A DNA stretch of 6,645 bases from Opitutaceae bacterium. GTDB taxonomy: Bacteria > Verrucomicrobiota > Verrucomicrobiia > Opitutales > Opitutaceae. The position numbers were made by a program, and so were the translations under genes. The notes beneath the pieces are model-generated. The model was given only the letters and a program-made list of their open reading frames with translations, did not search any database and was not told where the DNA came from. Position 1 is the stretch's first letter. Each line of letters opens with the position of its first letter. Location of the stretch: NCBI GenBank assembly GCA_005787865.1, contig SXZN01000272.1:1-6645 (forward strand), in the 5' to 3' direction. Below are positions 1 to 6,116 of this stretch, one piece after another.

Positions 1-131
1 ACCGTTTTTTTAATATCGGTAGCTTTTACTGGATCGTAGCGCTGCCCACTTGGATTGCGCAGTTTGTTTTTTTAGGAATTTGGAACCCCGTTAAACTTTT
101 TAAGCAGGCTCCGGTGGGGAAAAATTCATGA
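1..131 (+). CDS. C-terminal end of an unrecognised membrane protein (partial)
   Basis: The frame beginning at base 3 is open from the left edge and reads RFFNIGSFYWIVALPTWIAQ and onward to a TGA at 129-131, giving 42 codons. The central part (SFYWIVALPTWIAQFVFLGI) is a hydrophobic stretch rich in aromatic residues, as in a last transmembrane helix. It is followed by a basic tail (NPVKLFKQ, then GK) that would be expected on the cytoplasmic side. The start lies outside the window and too little is present to name a family. The same frame stays protein-like for another 27 codons after the TGA, so the natural C-terminus may really be at 215 (see the next entry). The antisense frame over this stretch looks much less like protein. 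Coding status is moderately sure; function is unknown. Confidence 0.55.
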   Translation, partial: RFFNIGSFYWIVALPTWIAQFVFLGIWNPVKLFKQAPVGKNS

Positions 132-215
132 GACCGCTTGGCCTTGGGCGAGTTGGATGAAAAACCCGATCTGGCCAAGGCGTTTGAGCTTCTCTCCAAA
201 ACGAGTAACAACTGA
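132..215 (+). other. Protein-like in-frame extension after the TGA of the partial membrane protein
   Basis: Directly after the TGA at 129-131, the same frame reads DRLALGELDEKPDLAKAFEL and then LSKTSNN, ending at a TGA at 213-215. The composition (charged, with alternating Leu/Ala typical of an amphipathic helix) is that of a soluble C-terminal tail, not of random intergenic DNA. There is no good independent start codon for a 27-residue peptide. The simplest reading is that it is the original tail of the upstream gene, now separated by a nonsense change, a sequencing error or readthrough. TGA also serves as a normal stop at 215 and at the end of the permease gene, so a genome-wide reassignment of TGA is unlikely. 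Confidence 0.4.
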
Positions 216-315
216 ATCATTCGGGAAATTTTTATTGATGGTGATCGCTTGGAGGGGGCGCCCTAGCCGCCACCGCGAGGTAGCTGGCTTAAACGTTGAG
301 CGAGTGAATACATCC

Positions 316-345
316 GTGACATATTTCTTGCAGGAATGTGATATT
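316..345 (+). promoter_or_regulatory. Candidate sigma70-type promoter with extended -10, upstream of the desaturase
   Basis: GTGACA at 316-321 matches TTGACA in five of six positions. It is followed after 18 bp by GATATT at 340-345 (four of six to TATAAT), with a TG dinucleotide at 337-338 in the extended -10 position. Transcription would start near 352 and leave a leader of only about 15 nt before the ATG at 367. This is a by-eye match in AT-rich intergenic DNA, so confidence is low. Confidence 0.28.
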
Positions 346-366
346 TGAACACTTAATAAAACGTAT

Positions 367-1371
367 ATGAGCGACCACGATCACGAGGAACCGGAAACCA
401 AAGAAGGCATTGAACTTATCTTGGCGACGAAGCCTTTCGCCCAAGATAATCCAGTGCGTAGTTGGTGGGTTATTTTATCCACCGCGCTGCTCATTCTCGC
501 CGCCTTGGCGGGAACGGTCTGGAACCTCAATCTAGGTCTGCAATTGGTCTGTAGTGTCGTTGCTGGTCTGCTGATGACCCGCTTTTTCGTCATTTATCAT
601 GACCAACAGCATTATGCGATTTTGCCGCGCTCCAAACTAGCGGAAGGCTTGATGCGGATTTATGGGATTTTGGCGCTCAGTCCGAGCAGCGTCTGGCGCA
701 GTTCCCACAATCACCATCACAATCATAATTCGAAGCTGCGGGGCTCTCACATCGGATCGTATCCGATTATGACGACGGCGCAGTTTAAGAAAAGTTCGCG
801 GACTAAGCGTTTCGGTTATTTATTTATCCGGCATCCGCTGACCATTATGTTTGGCTACCTTTTCATGTTTTTCCACGGGATGTGCATCAAGCCTTTCATT
901 AATCATCCCCTCAAACATTTCGACTGCTTCTTGGCGATGGTGGTCCATTTTTCCATCAGCACCGTGCTCCTCATTTTCGGCGGCTGGCAGATGCTGGTGC
1001 TGACCCAGATCGTGCCTCATTTTGTGATGCACGGCATCGGCGCTTATTTCTTCTACGCTCAGCATAATTTCCCTGGCGTCTCGTTTACCGACAAAGATGG
1101 TTGGACCTACGAGAAAGCGGCGCTGGAGTCATCGAGCATGATGTACACCGGTCGGATTATGGCCTGGTTTACGGCTAATATTGGTTACCATCACATTCAT
1201 CATTTAAATTCCCGCATACCTTTTTACCGCCTACCGGAGGTGCTCAAAGCGATTCCCGAATTGCAATTGCCGAAGACGACCTCGTTGTGGCCGACGGATA
1301 TTATACGCTGTCTGCGTCTGAAGGTTTGGGATGTTGAAGCCCAAAAAATGGTCGGTGTGCGCGGCTTATAA
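367..1371 (+). CDS. Membrane fatty acid desaturase (acyl-lipid/acyl-CoA type)
   Basis: A 334-residue integral membrane di-iron desaturase, which would introduce a cis double bond into membrane acyl chains using O2 and electrons from a ferredoxin or similar donor. The three histidine clusters of the family are all present: HDQQH at residues 78-82, HNHHHNH at 114-120 (fits HxxHH) and HHIHH at 275-279, with an extra QHN at 232-234. Hydrophobic segments lie near residues 33-55, 57-76, 150-172, 188-208 and 210-230, the usual paired-helix arrangement. No fused cytochrome b5 or ferredoxin domain is present. The N-terminus is acidic and His-rich (SDHDHEEPE). The ATG at 367 is chosen because an in-frame TGA lies at 346-348; no Shine-Dalgarno sequence is visible. 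lpxD follows after 17 bp, so the two are probably co-transcribed. Regiospecificity (delta-9, delta-12 or omega-3) cannot be read from the sequence, and a related hydroxylase or ketolase is a less likely alternative. Confidence 0.88.
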   Translation: MSDHDHEEPETKEGIELILATKPFAQDNPVRSWWVILSTALLILAALAGTVWNLNLGLQLVCSVVAGLLMTRFFVIYHDQQHYAILPRSKLAEGLMRIYGILALSPSSVWRSSHNHHHNHNSKLRGSHIGSYPIMTTAQFKKSSRTKRFGYLFIRHPLTIMFGYLFMFFHGMCIKPFINHPLKHFDCFLAMVVHFSISTVLLIFGGWQMLVLTQIVPHFVMHGIGAYFFYAQHNFPGVSFTDKDGWTYEKAALESSSMMYTGRIMAWFTANIGYHHIHHLNSRIPFYRLPEVLKAIPELQLPKTTSLWPTDIIRCLRLKVWDVEAQKMVGVRGL

Positions 1372-1373
1372 GC
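1364..1373. repeat. 10-bp perfect palindrome across the desaturase stop codon
   Basis: GCTTATAAGC is perfectly self-complementary and contains the TAA stop at 1369-1371. It is flanked by TGC at 1358-1360 and GCA at 1374-1376, which could extend a bulged stem. There is no U-rich tract strong enough for a terminator, and lpxD starts 16 bp downstream. Any role, such as a processing or attenuation site, is speculative. Confidence 0.25.
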
Positions 1374-1388
1374 GCATTTATCTCAGCC

Positions 1389-2417
1389 ATGAATTTCACG
1401 GCTGCGCAGATTGCGACTCAGGTTCAAGGTGAGGTAATCGGTGATGGCTCGATTATCTTGTCGGGTTTAGCTGCGGCGGCTGGGGCTAAGGTTGGCGAGA
1501 TAACTTTTGCGGAAAGGGATAGTTATTTCGAGGCCGCGGAAGCCAGTGCGGCTTCGGCCATCTTGGTGGCGGGGGCGTTTACTTCTACGACCAAAGTAAT
1601 CATTCGAGTGCGCAATGCCCGCGTCGCGGCGGCGCAAGTGCTCGAGCTTTTTTCCCCAACGGCGCAATACGCCCCGGCGATTCACTCCAGTGCTCTGGTT
1701 GACCCTACGGCTAAGATAAATCCGACGGCGCATATCGGTCCTAATTGCGTCATCGCCGCCGGCACAATCATTGGAGCGCGGGTGGTGTTAGTCGGCGGCA
1801 ACCATCTCGGCCGTGACTGCCGCGTAGGCGACGACACGCGCTTGTATCCCCACGTCGTACTGTATGCCGGTACGCAACTGGGCCAACGCGTCGCGATTCA
1901 CGCGGGCACGGTCATTGGTTCCGATGGGTATGGTTATGTTTTTGACCAAGGGCGTCATCTCAAAATCCCCCAAGTCGGTAACGTAATCATTCACGATGAT
2001 GTAGAGATTGGGACTAATTGCACCATAGACCGAGCGGCGCTCGACTCCACCATAATTGGTGAAGGCTGCAAAATAGATAACCTCGTTCACATCGGGCATA
2101 ACGTGGTTTTTGGTAAGCATTGCTTAATTATGGGCCAATGCGGTTTTGCGGGGAGCACTCACTTTGGTGATTATTGCGTCATTGCTTCGCAGACCGGCGT
2201 GGCCGGGCATCTTAAAATTGGCCGCCAAGTTACGGTGGGAGGTAAATCAGGCGTGACGCGGGATGTCGCTGCCGGCGAAACGGTGATGGGATTCCCTGCC
2301 GTGCCCGATAAACAGGCCAAGCGCCAGTGGATCGGCATTCAGAAATTGCCGGATATGATCATACGGATGCGGGAATTGGAAAAGCAGGTAGCGGCGCTTA
2401 CGGCTCGCCTCGGTTAA
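1389..2417 (+). CDS. lpxD: UDP-3-O-acylglucosamine N-acyltransferase LpxD
   Basis: LpxD catalyses the third step of lipid A synthesis: transfer of a 3-hydroxyacyl chain from acyl carrier protein to the 2-amino group of UDP-3-O-acyl-glucosamine, in the cytoplasm as a homotrimer. The protein has 342 residues, close to the usual 340 or so. Residues 1 to about 98 form the N-terminal uridine-binding domain (LSGLAAA, then GEITFAER). Residues about 100-300 form a left-handed beta helix of repeated hexapeptides (for example IGPNCVIAAGTIIGA). The family signature GSDGYGY is at 177-183 and DRAALDST at 214-221. The likely catalytic histidine is His237 in HIGHNVV, matching His239 of the E. coli enzyme. 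GFPAVP at 301-306 closes the helix, and the last 25 residues (RMRELEKQVAALTARLG) form the usual C-terminal coiled coil. The ATG at 1389 gives a normal N-terminus; no clear ribosome binding site is seen. It lies 17 bp after the desaturase, which suggests an envelope-lipid transcription unit. Many bacteria keep lpxD next to lpxA or fabZ; that arrangement is not seen here. Confidence 0.95.
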   Translation: MNFTAAQIATQVQGEVIGDGSIILSGLAAAAGAKVGEITFAERDSYFEAAEASAASAILVAGAFTSTTKVIIRVRNARVAAAQVLELFSPTAQYAPAIHSSALVDPTAKINPTAHIGPNCVIAAGTIIGARVVLVGGNHLGRDCRVGDDTRLYPHVVLYAGTQLGQRVAIHAGTVIGSDGYGYVFDQGRHLKIPQVGNVIIHDDVEIGTNCTIDRAALDSTIIGEGCKIDNLVHIGHNVVFGKHCLIMGQCGFAGSTHFGDYCVIASQTGVAGHLKIGRQVTVGGKSGVTRDVAAGETVMGFPAVPDKQAKRQWIGIQKLPDMIIRMRELEKQVAALTARLG

Positions 2418-2473
2418 TCGATAGCATAATTAATGTGCGCTCGCCCTGCTGGCGGGTGATGTTCGCCCGTGCC

Positions 2474-2599
2474 TTACGCAATAATCGGTTGAATATCTCG
2501 ATTGAATTCGGGATTACGCGGTGGGCTGGCCATCGCTGCGCTACAGACGAATAAGATCAGGCTGGTTACCCCAACTGAGGTGCTCGCGCGGATCAGCAT
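2474..2599 (-). pseudogene. Remnant of a planctomycete-type cytochrome c (PSD1/DUF1553) gene, N-terminus only
   Basis: An ATG at 2599 on the minus strand opens 41 codons that look like a secretion signal: MLIRAS, a hydrophobic core TSVGVTSLILFVCSAAMA, then a likely cleavage after AMA or AS. The mature start is SPPRNPEFNRDIQPIIA, followed directly by TAA. FNRDIQPI is the characteristic beginning of the planctomycete cytochrome c (PSC1) domain, normally followed at once by a Cys-x-x-Cys-His haem site and hundreds more residues. Here none of that follows: the 56 bases between the stop and the end of lpxD encode no such motif in any minus frame. The piece is best read as the 5' stub of a large secreted gene whose remainder was deleted. 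In-frame methionines further upstream overlap the neighbouring YjdM-like gene and precede no signal peptide, so ATG 2599 is preferred. A genuine tiny secreted peptide is less likely. Confidence 0.6.
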
Positions 2600-2651
2600 G
2601 AGGGGGAATTCAATTTCGGCGGTAAGATCCCACGACTGAATGAGGTGGCGT

Positions 2652-2978
2652 TTAGGATTTTTTAACGAAGCAGGCTTTGAGAGCCATCGGGCTCCCGTCG
2701 ATTTTGCAGGAAATTCCATGATCACCTGCTTGCAGCTGGATATTTTTTGCCTTGGTCCCGGCTTTGAGCACTTGGGATCCGCTGCCTAGTTTTAAATCTT
2801 TGATCAATGCTAGCGTATCGCCCTCGGTGAGTGGCGTACCATTGGCATCTTTGACGATTCGTGCTCCTTCGATTGGCGCGTCTTTGGGCCATTCATGACC
2901 ACAGGTCGCGCATTCCCAATGCTCGGGATAACTGATGACATCGGCTAACGTGCAGGCGGGGTAGACCAAATTTTGCAT
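2652..2978 (-). CDS. yjdM: YjdM/PhnA-family zinc-ribbon protein with one zinc-ligand Cys replaced
   Basis: A 108-residue protein of the family often annotated 'alkylphosphonate utilisation protein PhnA' (YjdM). Its exact role is unsettled, and it is distinct from phosphonoacetate hydrolase. The C-terminal domain, residues about 40-108, is highly typical: VKDANGTPL, then EGDTLALIKDLK, GTKAKNIQL, GDHGISCKIDG and a final FVKKS. The N-terminal zinc ribbon is expected to read CPxC-TL followed by CxxCGHEW. Here the second pair is intact (Cys23 and Cys26 in CATCGHEW), but the first reads YPACTL. Cys9 remains and Tyr6 sits where the other ligand should be. The codon is TAC instead of TGC, a single transition. 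The ATG at 2978 is fixed by an in-frame TAA four to six bases upstream. No Shine-Dalgarno sequence is seen. The gene stands alone, divergent from the permease gene, with no phosphonate genes nearby. Confidence 0.88.
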   Translation of the reverse strand: MQNLVYPACTLADVISYPEHWECATCGHEWPKDAPIEGARIVKDANGTPLTEGDTLALIKDLKLGSGSQVLKAGTKAKNIQLQAGDHGISCKIDGSPMALKACFVKKS

Positions 2979-3145
2979 GATTTAAATTGGCGGATTTTGA
3001 TCGTCCCGCGCAAGCTGCTTTGCCGGTGGTTATTTTTTAACAGTCGTCAATTAAGCGGTAACGGTTGCCCCGAAGCTCGGCCCCAAAATAGGGTGCAACA
3101 ATACTGCGCTACAGCGGTAAGCGCTAAATGTTCGACGGCTCTTTT

Positions 3146-3166
3146 TGGGCTCGTCTCGTGAGCCCA
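3146..3166 (+). promoter_or_regulatory. Inverted repeat/hairpin just upstream of the permease start
   Basis: TGGGCTC at 3146-3152 and GAGCCCA at 3160-3166 are exact inverted complements separated by a 7-base loop (GTCTCGT). The right arm ends 11 bases before the ATG at 3178 and touches the only Shine-Dalgarno-like bases, AGAGA at 3166-3170. As RNA it could limit ribosome access; as DNA it could be a dimeric-repressor operator. The stem is not followed by a U-tract on the plus strand, so it is not a normal terminator. Confidence 0.45.
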
Positions 3167-3177
3167 GAGATTACTTG

Positions 3178-4851
3178 ATGTTTTTTGTTACTGTTTTGGT
3201 TATTTTTACCCCCGTCATGGTTTGGTCACAAATTTATGCTCCGCTCGGCGGAGTGGGCGTATCCGCCTTGGTGGCGACCTTGCCGGTCGTTACGCTGCTA
3301 GGCTTGTTGGCTTTCTGGCACGTGGCCGCTCATCGTGCTGCCTTAGCAAGTTTAAGTGTCGCCGCCATCATTGCGATTTTTGTTTATGGCATGCCCGCTT
3401 CGTTAGCGTTTGCCGCGATGGGTTACGGCGCAGCCTTTGGTCTTTTTCCGATCGGCTGGATCGTACTCAATGCTATTTTTCTTTATAATCTATCAGTAGA
3501 GACTGGCGGTTTTTTAGTGCTGCAACGCCAAGTTGCGGGGGTTTCTAGCGATCGTCGGATTCAAGCGCTGCTCATCGCGTTTAGCTTTGGGGCTTTCATT
3601 GAAGGCGCGGCGGGCTTTGGTGCGCCGGTCGCGATTAGTGGGGCTTTGTTAATTGGCTTAGGGTTTCGTCCGCTGGAGGCGGCTAAACTCGCTTTGATCG
3701 GCAACACCGCGCCGGTGGCTTTTGGTGCGCTCGGCACGCCTTTGCTTACCTTGGCCAAGATTACCGAGTTGGACGTTAATGCGCTGAGCGCAATGGTGGG
3801 ACGCCAACTGCCTTTCTTTTCGCTCCTCGTTCCGTTCTGGCTGGTGGCCGCGCAGGTCGGTTGGCGTGGCATGAAAGCGGTGTGGCCGGCTTGTCTGGTC
3901 ACTGGGGCAAGTTTCGGTCTCATGCAATTTCTAGTGAGTAATTATATTGGGCCTATGTTGGTGGATATTATCGCGGCAATCGTCTCGCTCGCGGCGTTAA
4001 CTGGCTTGATGCAATTCTGGCAACCAGTACCGTTGCCCGACACGCCCGCGCTCTCCGCCGCTGCCCCGGTAACTGCGCCCGTGGGCGTGGTGTGGCGCGC
4101 CTGGCTGCCGTGGTTACTGTTGTGCGCTCTGGTTTTTCTTTGGGGTCTGCCGTTTGTTAAAAGCGCCCTCAATCAACTTTTTTCTCCGGCCTATGCGGTT
4201 CCGTGGTTGCATTTAGCGGTCCAAAAAATGCCACCGCTCGCGCCTCGTCCGGAGCTCGAATCGGCTTTGTTTGTGATAAATTTTCTCTCCGCAACCGGGA
4301 CCGCTTTATTGCTGGCGGGAATTTTGGCGGGTTGGCTACTTGGCTTAGGCCCAAGACAACTGCTGTCGCTTTACGGCCGAACATTTTGGAAAGTACGCTT
4401 ATCTCTGCTGACGATCGCGCTCATGCTGGCCCTTGGTTTTACGACACGCTATAGCGGGACCGATACAACGATGGGCTTGGCGCTCGCGGGCACGGGGGTT
4501 TTCTTTCCTTTTTTCTCTCCCCTCATCGGCTGGCTCGGGGTGGCCCTGACAGGGAGCGATACTTCCTCAAACGTTCTCTTCGGTAATTTACAAAAAGTGA
4601 CGGCCCAACAACTCGGGCTCTCGCCGATCTTAATGGCGGCAGCCAATAGTTCGGGCGGGGTGATGGGTAAGATGATCGACGCGCAAAGCATCGTCGTGGC
4701 GAGTGTCGCGACCGGTGGTTATCCTGACAGCCCAGATGCGGGCACCGTGCTGCGCTCCGTTTTTTGGCACAGCGTCGGCCTTGCCGTGCTGGTCGGTTTG
4801 CTCGTCTTTCTGCAGGCTTACGTATGGACTGGGATGATCCCAGGCCATTGA
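3178..4851 (+). CDS. lldP: L-lactate/glycolate permease (LldP/GlcA family)
   Basis: An inner-membrane proton symporter of the LctP family, which imports L- and D-lactate and, in the GlcA branch, glycolate. From ATG 3178 it has 557 residues, matching the roughly 550 of E. coli LldP. It is hydrophobic throughout, with a dozen or more membrane segments. Family blocks in order are FIEGAAGFGAPVAI from residue 140, NTAPVAFGALGTP near 176-188, MVGRQLPFF near 206-214, FLSATGTALL near 369-378, FFSPLIGWLGVALTGSDTSSN ending at about 465, and ANSSGGVMGKMIDAQSI near 489-504. The C-terminus is LQAYVWTGMIPGH. An in-frame TTG at 3145 would add 11 polar residues (GSSREPRDYL), but it lies within the upstream hairpin region and has no ribosome site. 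ATG 3178 has AGAGA at 3166-3170 and starts directly with a hydrophobic helix, so it is preferred. The gene converges on glcF with one base between stops. Proximity to glcE/glcF makes glycolate a plausible substrate, but sequence alone does not separate lactate from glycolate. Confidence 0.93.
   Translation: MFFVTVLVIFTPVMVWSQIYAPLGGVGVSALVATLPVVTLLGLLAFWHVAAHRAALASLSVAAIIAIFVYGMPASLAFAAMGYGAAFGLFPIGWIVLNAIFLYNLSVETGGFLVLQRQVAGVSSDRRIQALLIAFSFGAFIEGAAGFGAPVAISGALLIGLGFRPLEAAKLALIGNTAPVAFGALGTPLLTLAKITELDVNALSAMVGRQLPFFSLLVPFWLVAAQVGWRGMKAVWPACLVTGASFGLMQFLVSNYIGPMLVDIIAAIVSLAALTGLMQFWQPVPLPDTPALSAAAPVTAPVGVVWRAWLPWLLLCALVFLWGLPFVKSALNQLFSPAYAVPWLHLAVQKMPPLAPRPELESALFVINFLSATGTALLLAGILAGWLLGLGPRQLLSLYGRTFWKVRLSLLTIALMLALGFTTRYSGTDTTMGLALAGTGVFFPFFSPLIGWLGVALTGSDTSSNVLFGNLQKVTAQQLGLSPILMAAANSSGGVMGKMIDAQSIVVASVATGGYPDSPDAGTVLRSVFWHSVGLAVLVGLLVFLQAYVWTGMIPGH
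4824..4848. terminator. Hairpin at the convergent end of the permease and glcF genes (possible bidirectional terminator)
   Basis: The arms 4824-4834 and 4838-4848 pair over 11 positions with a single A-G mismatch (core CTGGGA, loop TGA, TCCCAG). The hairpin lies in the last codons of the permease gene, immediately before the two convergent stops at 4849-4851 and 4853-4855. Neither side has a U-tract, so intrinsic termination would be weak. It could still act as a shared 3' stabilising structure or polymerase pause. Confidence 0.33.
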
Positions 4852-4852
4852 G

Positions 4853-6115
4853 TTAGCGCGGTGGGTACGCATCACGGAGAATTTGCATGGTGTGCCGTAC
4901 TCGAACTGGCGAACCAAGTTTTTGGAGGTGAGCGTCCAATTGCGTGAGACAGCCGATGTTGCCTGAGGCTAAAACTTCGGCGCCGGTGGCGATGATGGCC
5001 CGAGCTTTTTGCGCACCGAGCCCAGCAGCTATAGCGGGTTGATCCAGATTATAGGTGCCGGCGCTGCCGCAACAAAGATGCGCATCAGGGAGCTCGAGCA
5101 GCTCGAGGCCGGGAATGCTGGCGAGCAACGCCCGCGGTTCGGCGCGGACCCCCTGGGCATTGGCGAGGTGGCAGGCGTCGTGGTAGGCGACACGGAGCTT
5201 TTTGGGCGAGGAGCCGGTTGGCTGACGCCAGCCGAGCTGGGCGAGAAATAAACTGACGTCTTGGACGCGATGACGGAAAGCTTCGGCGCGGGCTTCATCG
5301 GGTGTCCCACTTAGAATTAAATGATATTCGTGCATGGCCGAGCCGCACCCCGCTGCGTTGGTGAGAATAGCATCAACCTCAGTCGGGAAAGCCGCGAGAT
5401 TGCGCCGCGCAAAAGCTTGGGCCGCCTTACGGTCGCCGGTGTGCCAAGCTAAACCGCCGCAGCAACCTTGCTCACATGGGACCACCACTTCGACGCCCTG
5501 CTGCGTCAGGACCGCAATCGTTGCGGTATTGATATCGGGGGCGAGCACCTGCTGAGCGCAACCAGTCAGCAGCGCGACGCGAGCGCGGCGCGGGCCAATC
5601 GCCGGAGTTACTTCACCCCATGATTCGGCGGGCGGCAAGGTGGCGGGGATCAAATCTAACATGGGCCTTAGTGCGCGAGGAAGCAGCGGGCGGAGAAAAT
5701 ATAATGCGCGACCGACGATGGCCGCGGCACGGAATCTAGCTGGATACGGAATCGTTTGCGCGGCGAGCCAGCGGCGAAGTCTTTCGATCAACGGTCGCGT
5801 AAATTTAGCTTCGGCCTCGGCGCGAAACGGACTGATGAGGTCGCGATAGGGAACCCCGCTCGGGCAAGCGGGTTCGCAAGCGAGACAACCGAGGCAGCGA
5901 TCGACGTGCGGTTGCGCGGCTACCCAGGGGAGCGTGTCTTCTAAAACTTCTTTCATTAGAACGATTCGGCCGCGCGGCGAGTCCATCTCTTGGCCGAGTG
6001 CCCCATAGGTCGGACACGCTGCTAGGCAAAAACCGCAATGCACGCAGGCATCAACCGCGTGAGCCATGGGGGCTCCGAGCGAACCATGCGCGGAAGAATT
6101 TATTTTATGCAGCAT
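4853..6115 (-). CDS. glcF: Glycolate oxidase iron-sulfur subunit GlcF
   Basis: GlcF carries electrons from the flavin subunits GlcD/GlcE of glycolate dehydrogenase, which oxidises glycolate to glyoxylate at the inner membrane, towards the quinone pool. The protein has 420 residues (E. coli GlcF about 407). Two ferredoxin-type 4Fe-4S motifs are complete: C24-VH-C27-GF-C30-LAA-C34-P and C74-LG-C77-LA-C80-EPA-C84-P. SPRGRI at 46-51 is the usual GlcF block between them. Two CCG domains follow: CEQGCCGG at 214-221 with NAAGCGSAMHEY near 253-264, and HDACHLANAQG at 312-322 with CCGSAGTYN at 348-356. The TAA stop of glcE and the ATG of glcF at 6115 are separated by one base, so the two are translationally linked in one operon. 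The ATG at 6115 places the first cysteine at residue 24, as in other GlcF proteins, so the later in-frame Met17 is less likely. A lactate-utilisation LutA-type protein is excluded by the ferredoxin motifs and by the GlcE partner. Confidence 0.93.
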   Translation of the reverse strand: MLHKINSSAHGSLGAPMAHAVDACVHCGFCLAACPTYGALGQEMDSPRGRIVLMKEVLEDTLPWVAAQPHVDRCLGCLACEPACPSGVPYRDLISPFRAEAEAKFTRPLIERLRRWLAAQTIPYPARFRAAAIVGRALYFLRPLLPRALRPMLDLIPATLPPAESWGEVTPAIGPRRARVALLTGCAQQVLAPDINTATIAVLTQQGVEVVVPCEQGCCGGLAWHTGDRKAAQAFARRNLAAFPTEVDAILTNAAGCGSAMHEYHLILSGTPDEARAEAFRHRVQDVSLFLAQLGWRQPTGSSPKKLRVAYHDACHLANAQGVRAEPRALLASIPGLELLELPDAHLCCGSAGTYNLDQPAIAAGLGAQKARAIIATGAEVLASGNIGCLTQLDAHLQKLGSPVRVRHTMQILRDAYPPR

Positions 6116-6116
6116 T

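Noticed and set aside
129..160. Selenocysteine insertion at the TGA
   Set aside because: The downstream stem is short and leans on G-U pairs, there is no typical SECIS apical loop, and no selenoprotein family is recognised.
26..220. 64-codon minus-strand ORF over the left end
   Set aside because: It is antisense to the hydrophobic C-terminal coding segment and has low-complexity Ser/Lys composition, so it is a shadow of the plus-strand frame.
255..270. AGGG/CCCT stem around GGGCGCCC-like sequence as a terminator of the first gene
   Set aside because: The stem is four base pairs long and no U-tract follows.
157..348. 63-codon plus-strand ORF starting MKNPIWPRRLSF
   Set aside because: It is out of frame with the protein-like tail at 132-215, has an unnatural composition, and has no ribosome site or recognisable motif.
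2438..2475. GC-rich partial inverted repeats after lpxD as a terminator
   Set aside because: The stems are only 4-5 bp (CGCC/GGCG, CGGG/CCCG), alternative pairings compete, and no U-tract follows.
2600..2725. N-terminal extension of the PSD1-like remnant to the minus-strand ATG at 2725
   Set aside because: It runs through the 3' end of the YjdM-like gene and would put 42 polar residues before the signal peptide.
3145..3177. TTG at 3145 as the permease start
   Set aside because: It would add 11 polar residues absent from known family members, has no ribosome site, and overlaps the hairpin. ATG 3178 gives the usual length.
3561..3927. Two overlapping minus-strand ORFs of 120 and 89 codons inside the permease gene
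   Set aside because: They are antisense to strongly conserved permease blocks and have the Pro/Ser/Arg-rich composition of GC-driven shadow frames.
5089..5108. Tandem AGCTCGAG-like repeat
   Set aside because: It lies inside glcF and simply encodes Leu-Glu-Leu-Leu-Glu-Leu with repeated CTC/GAG codons.
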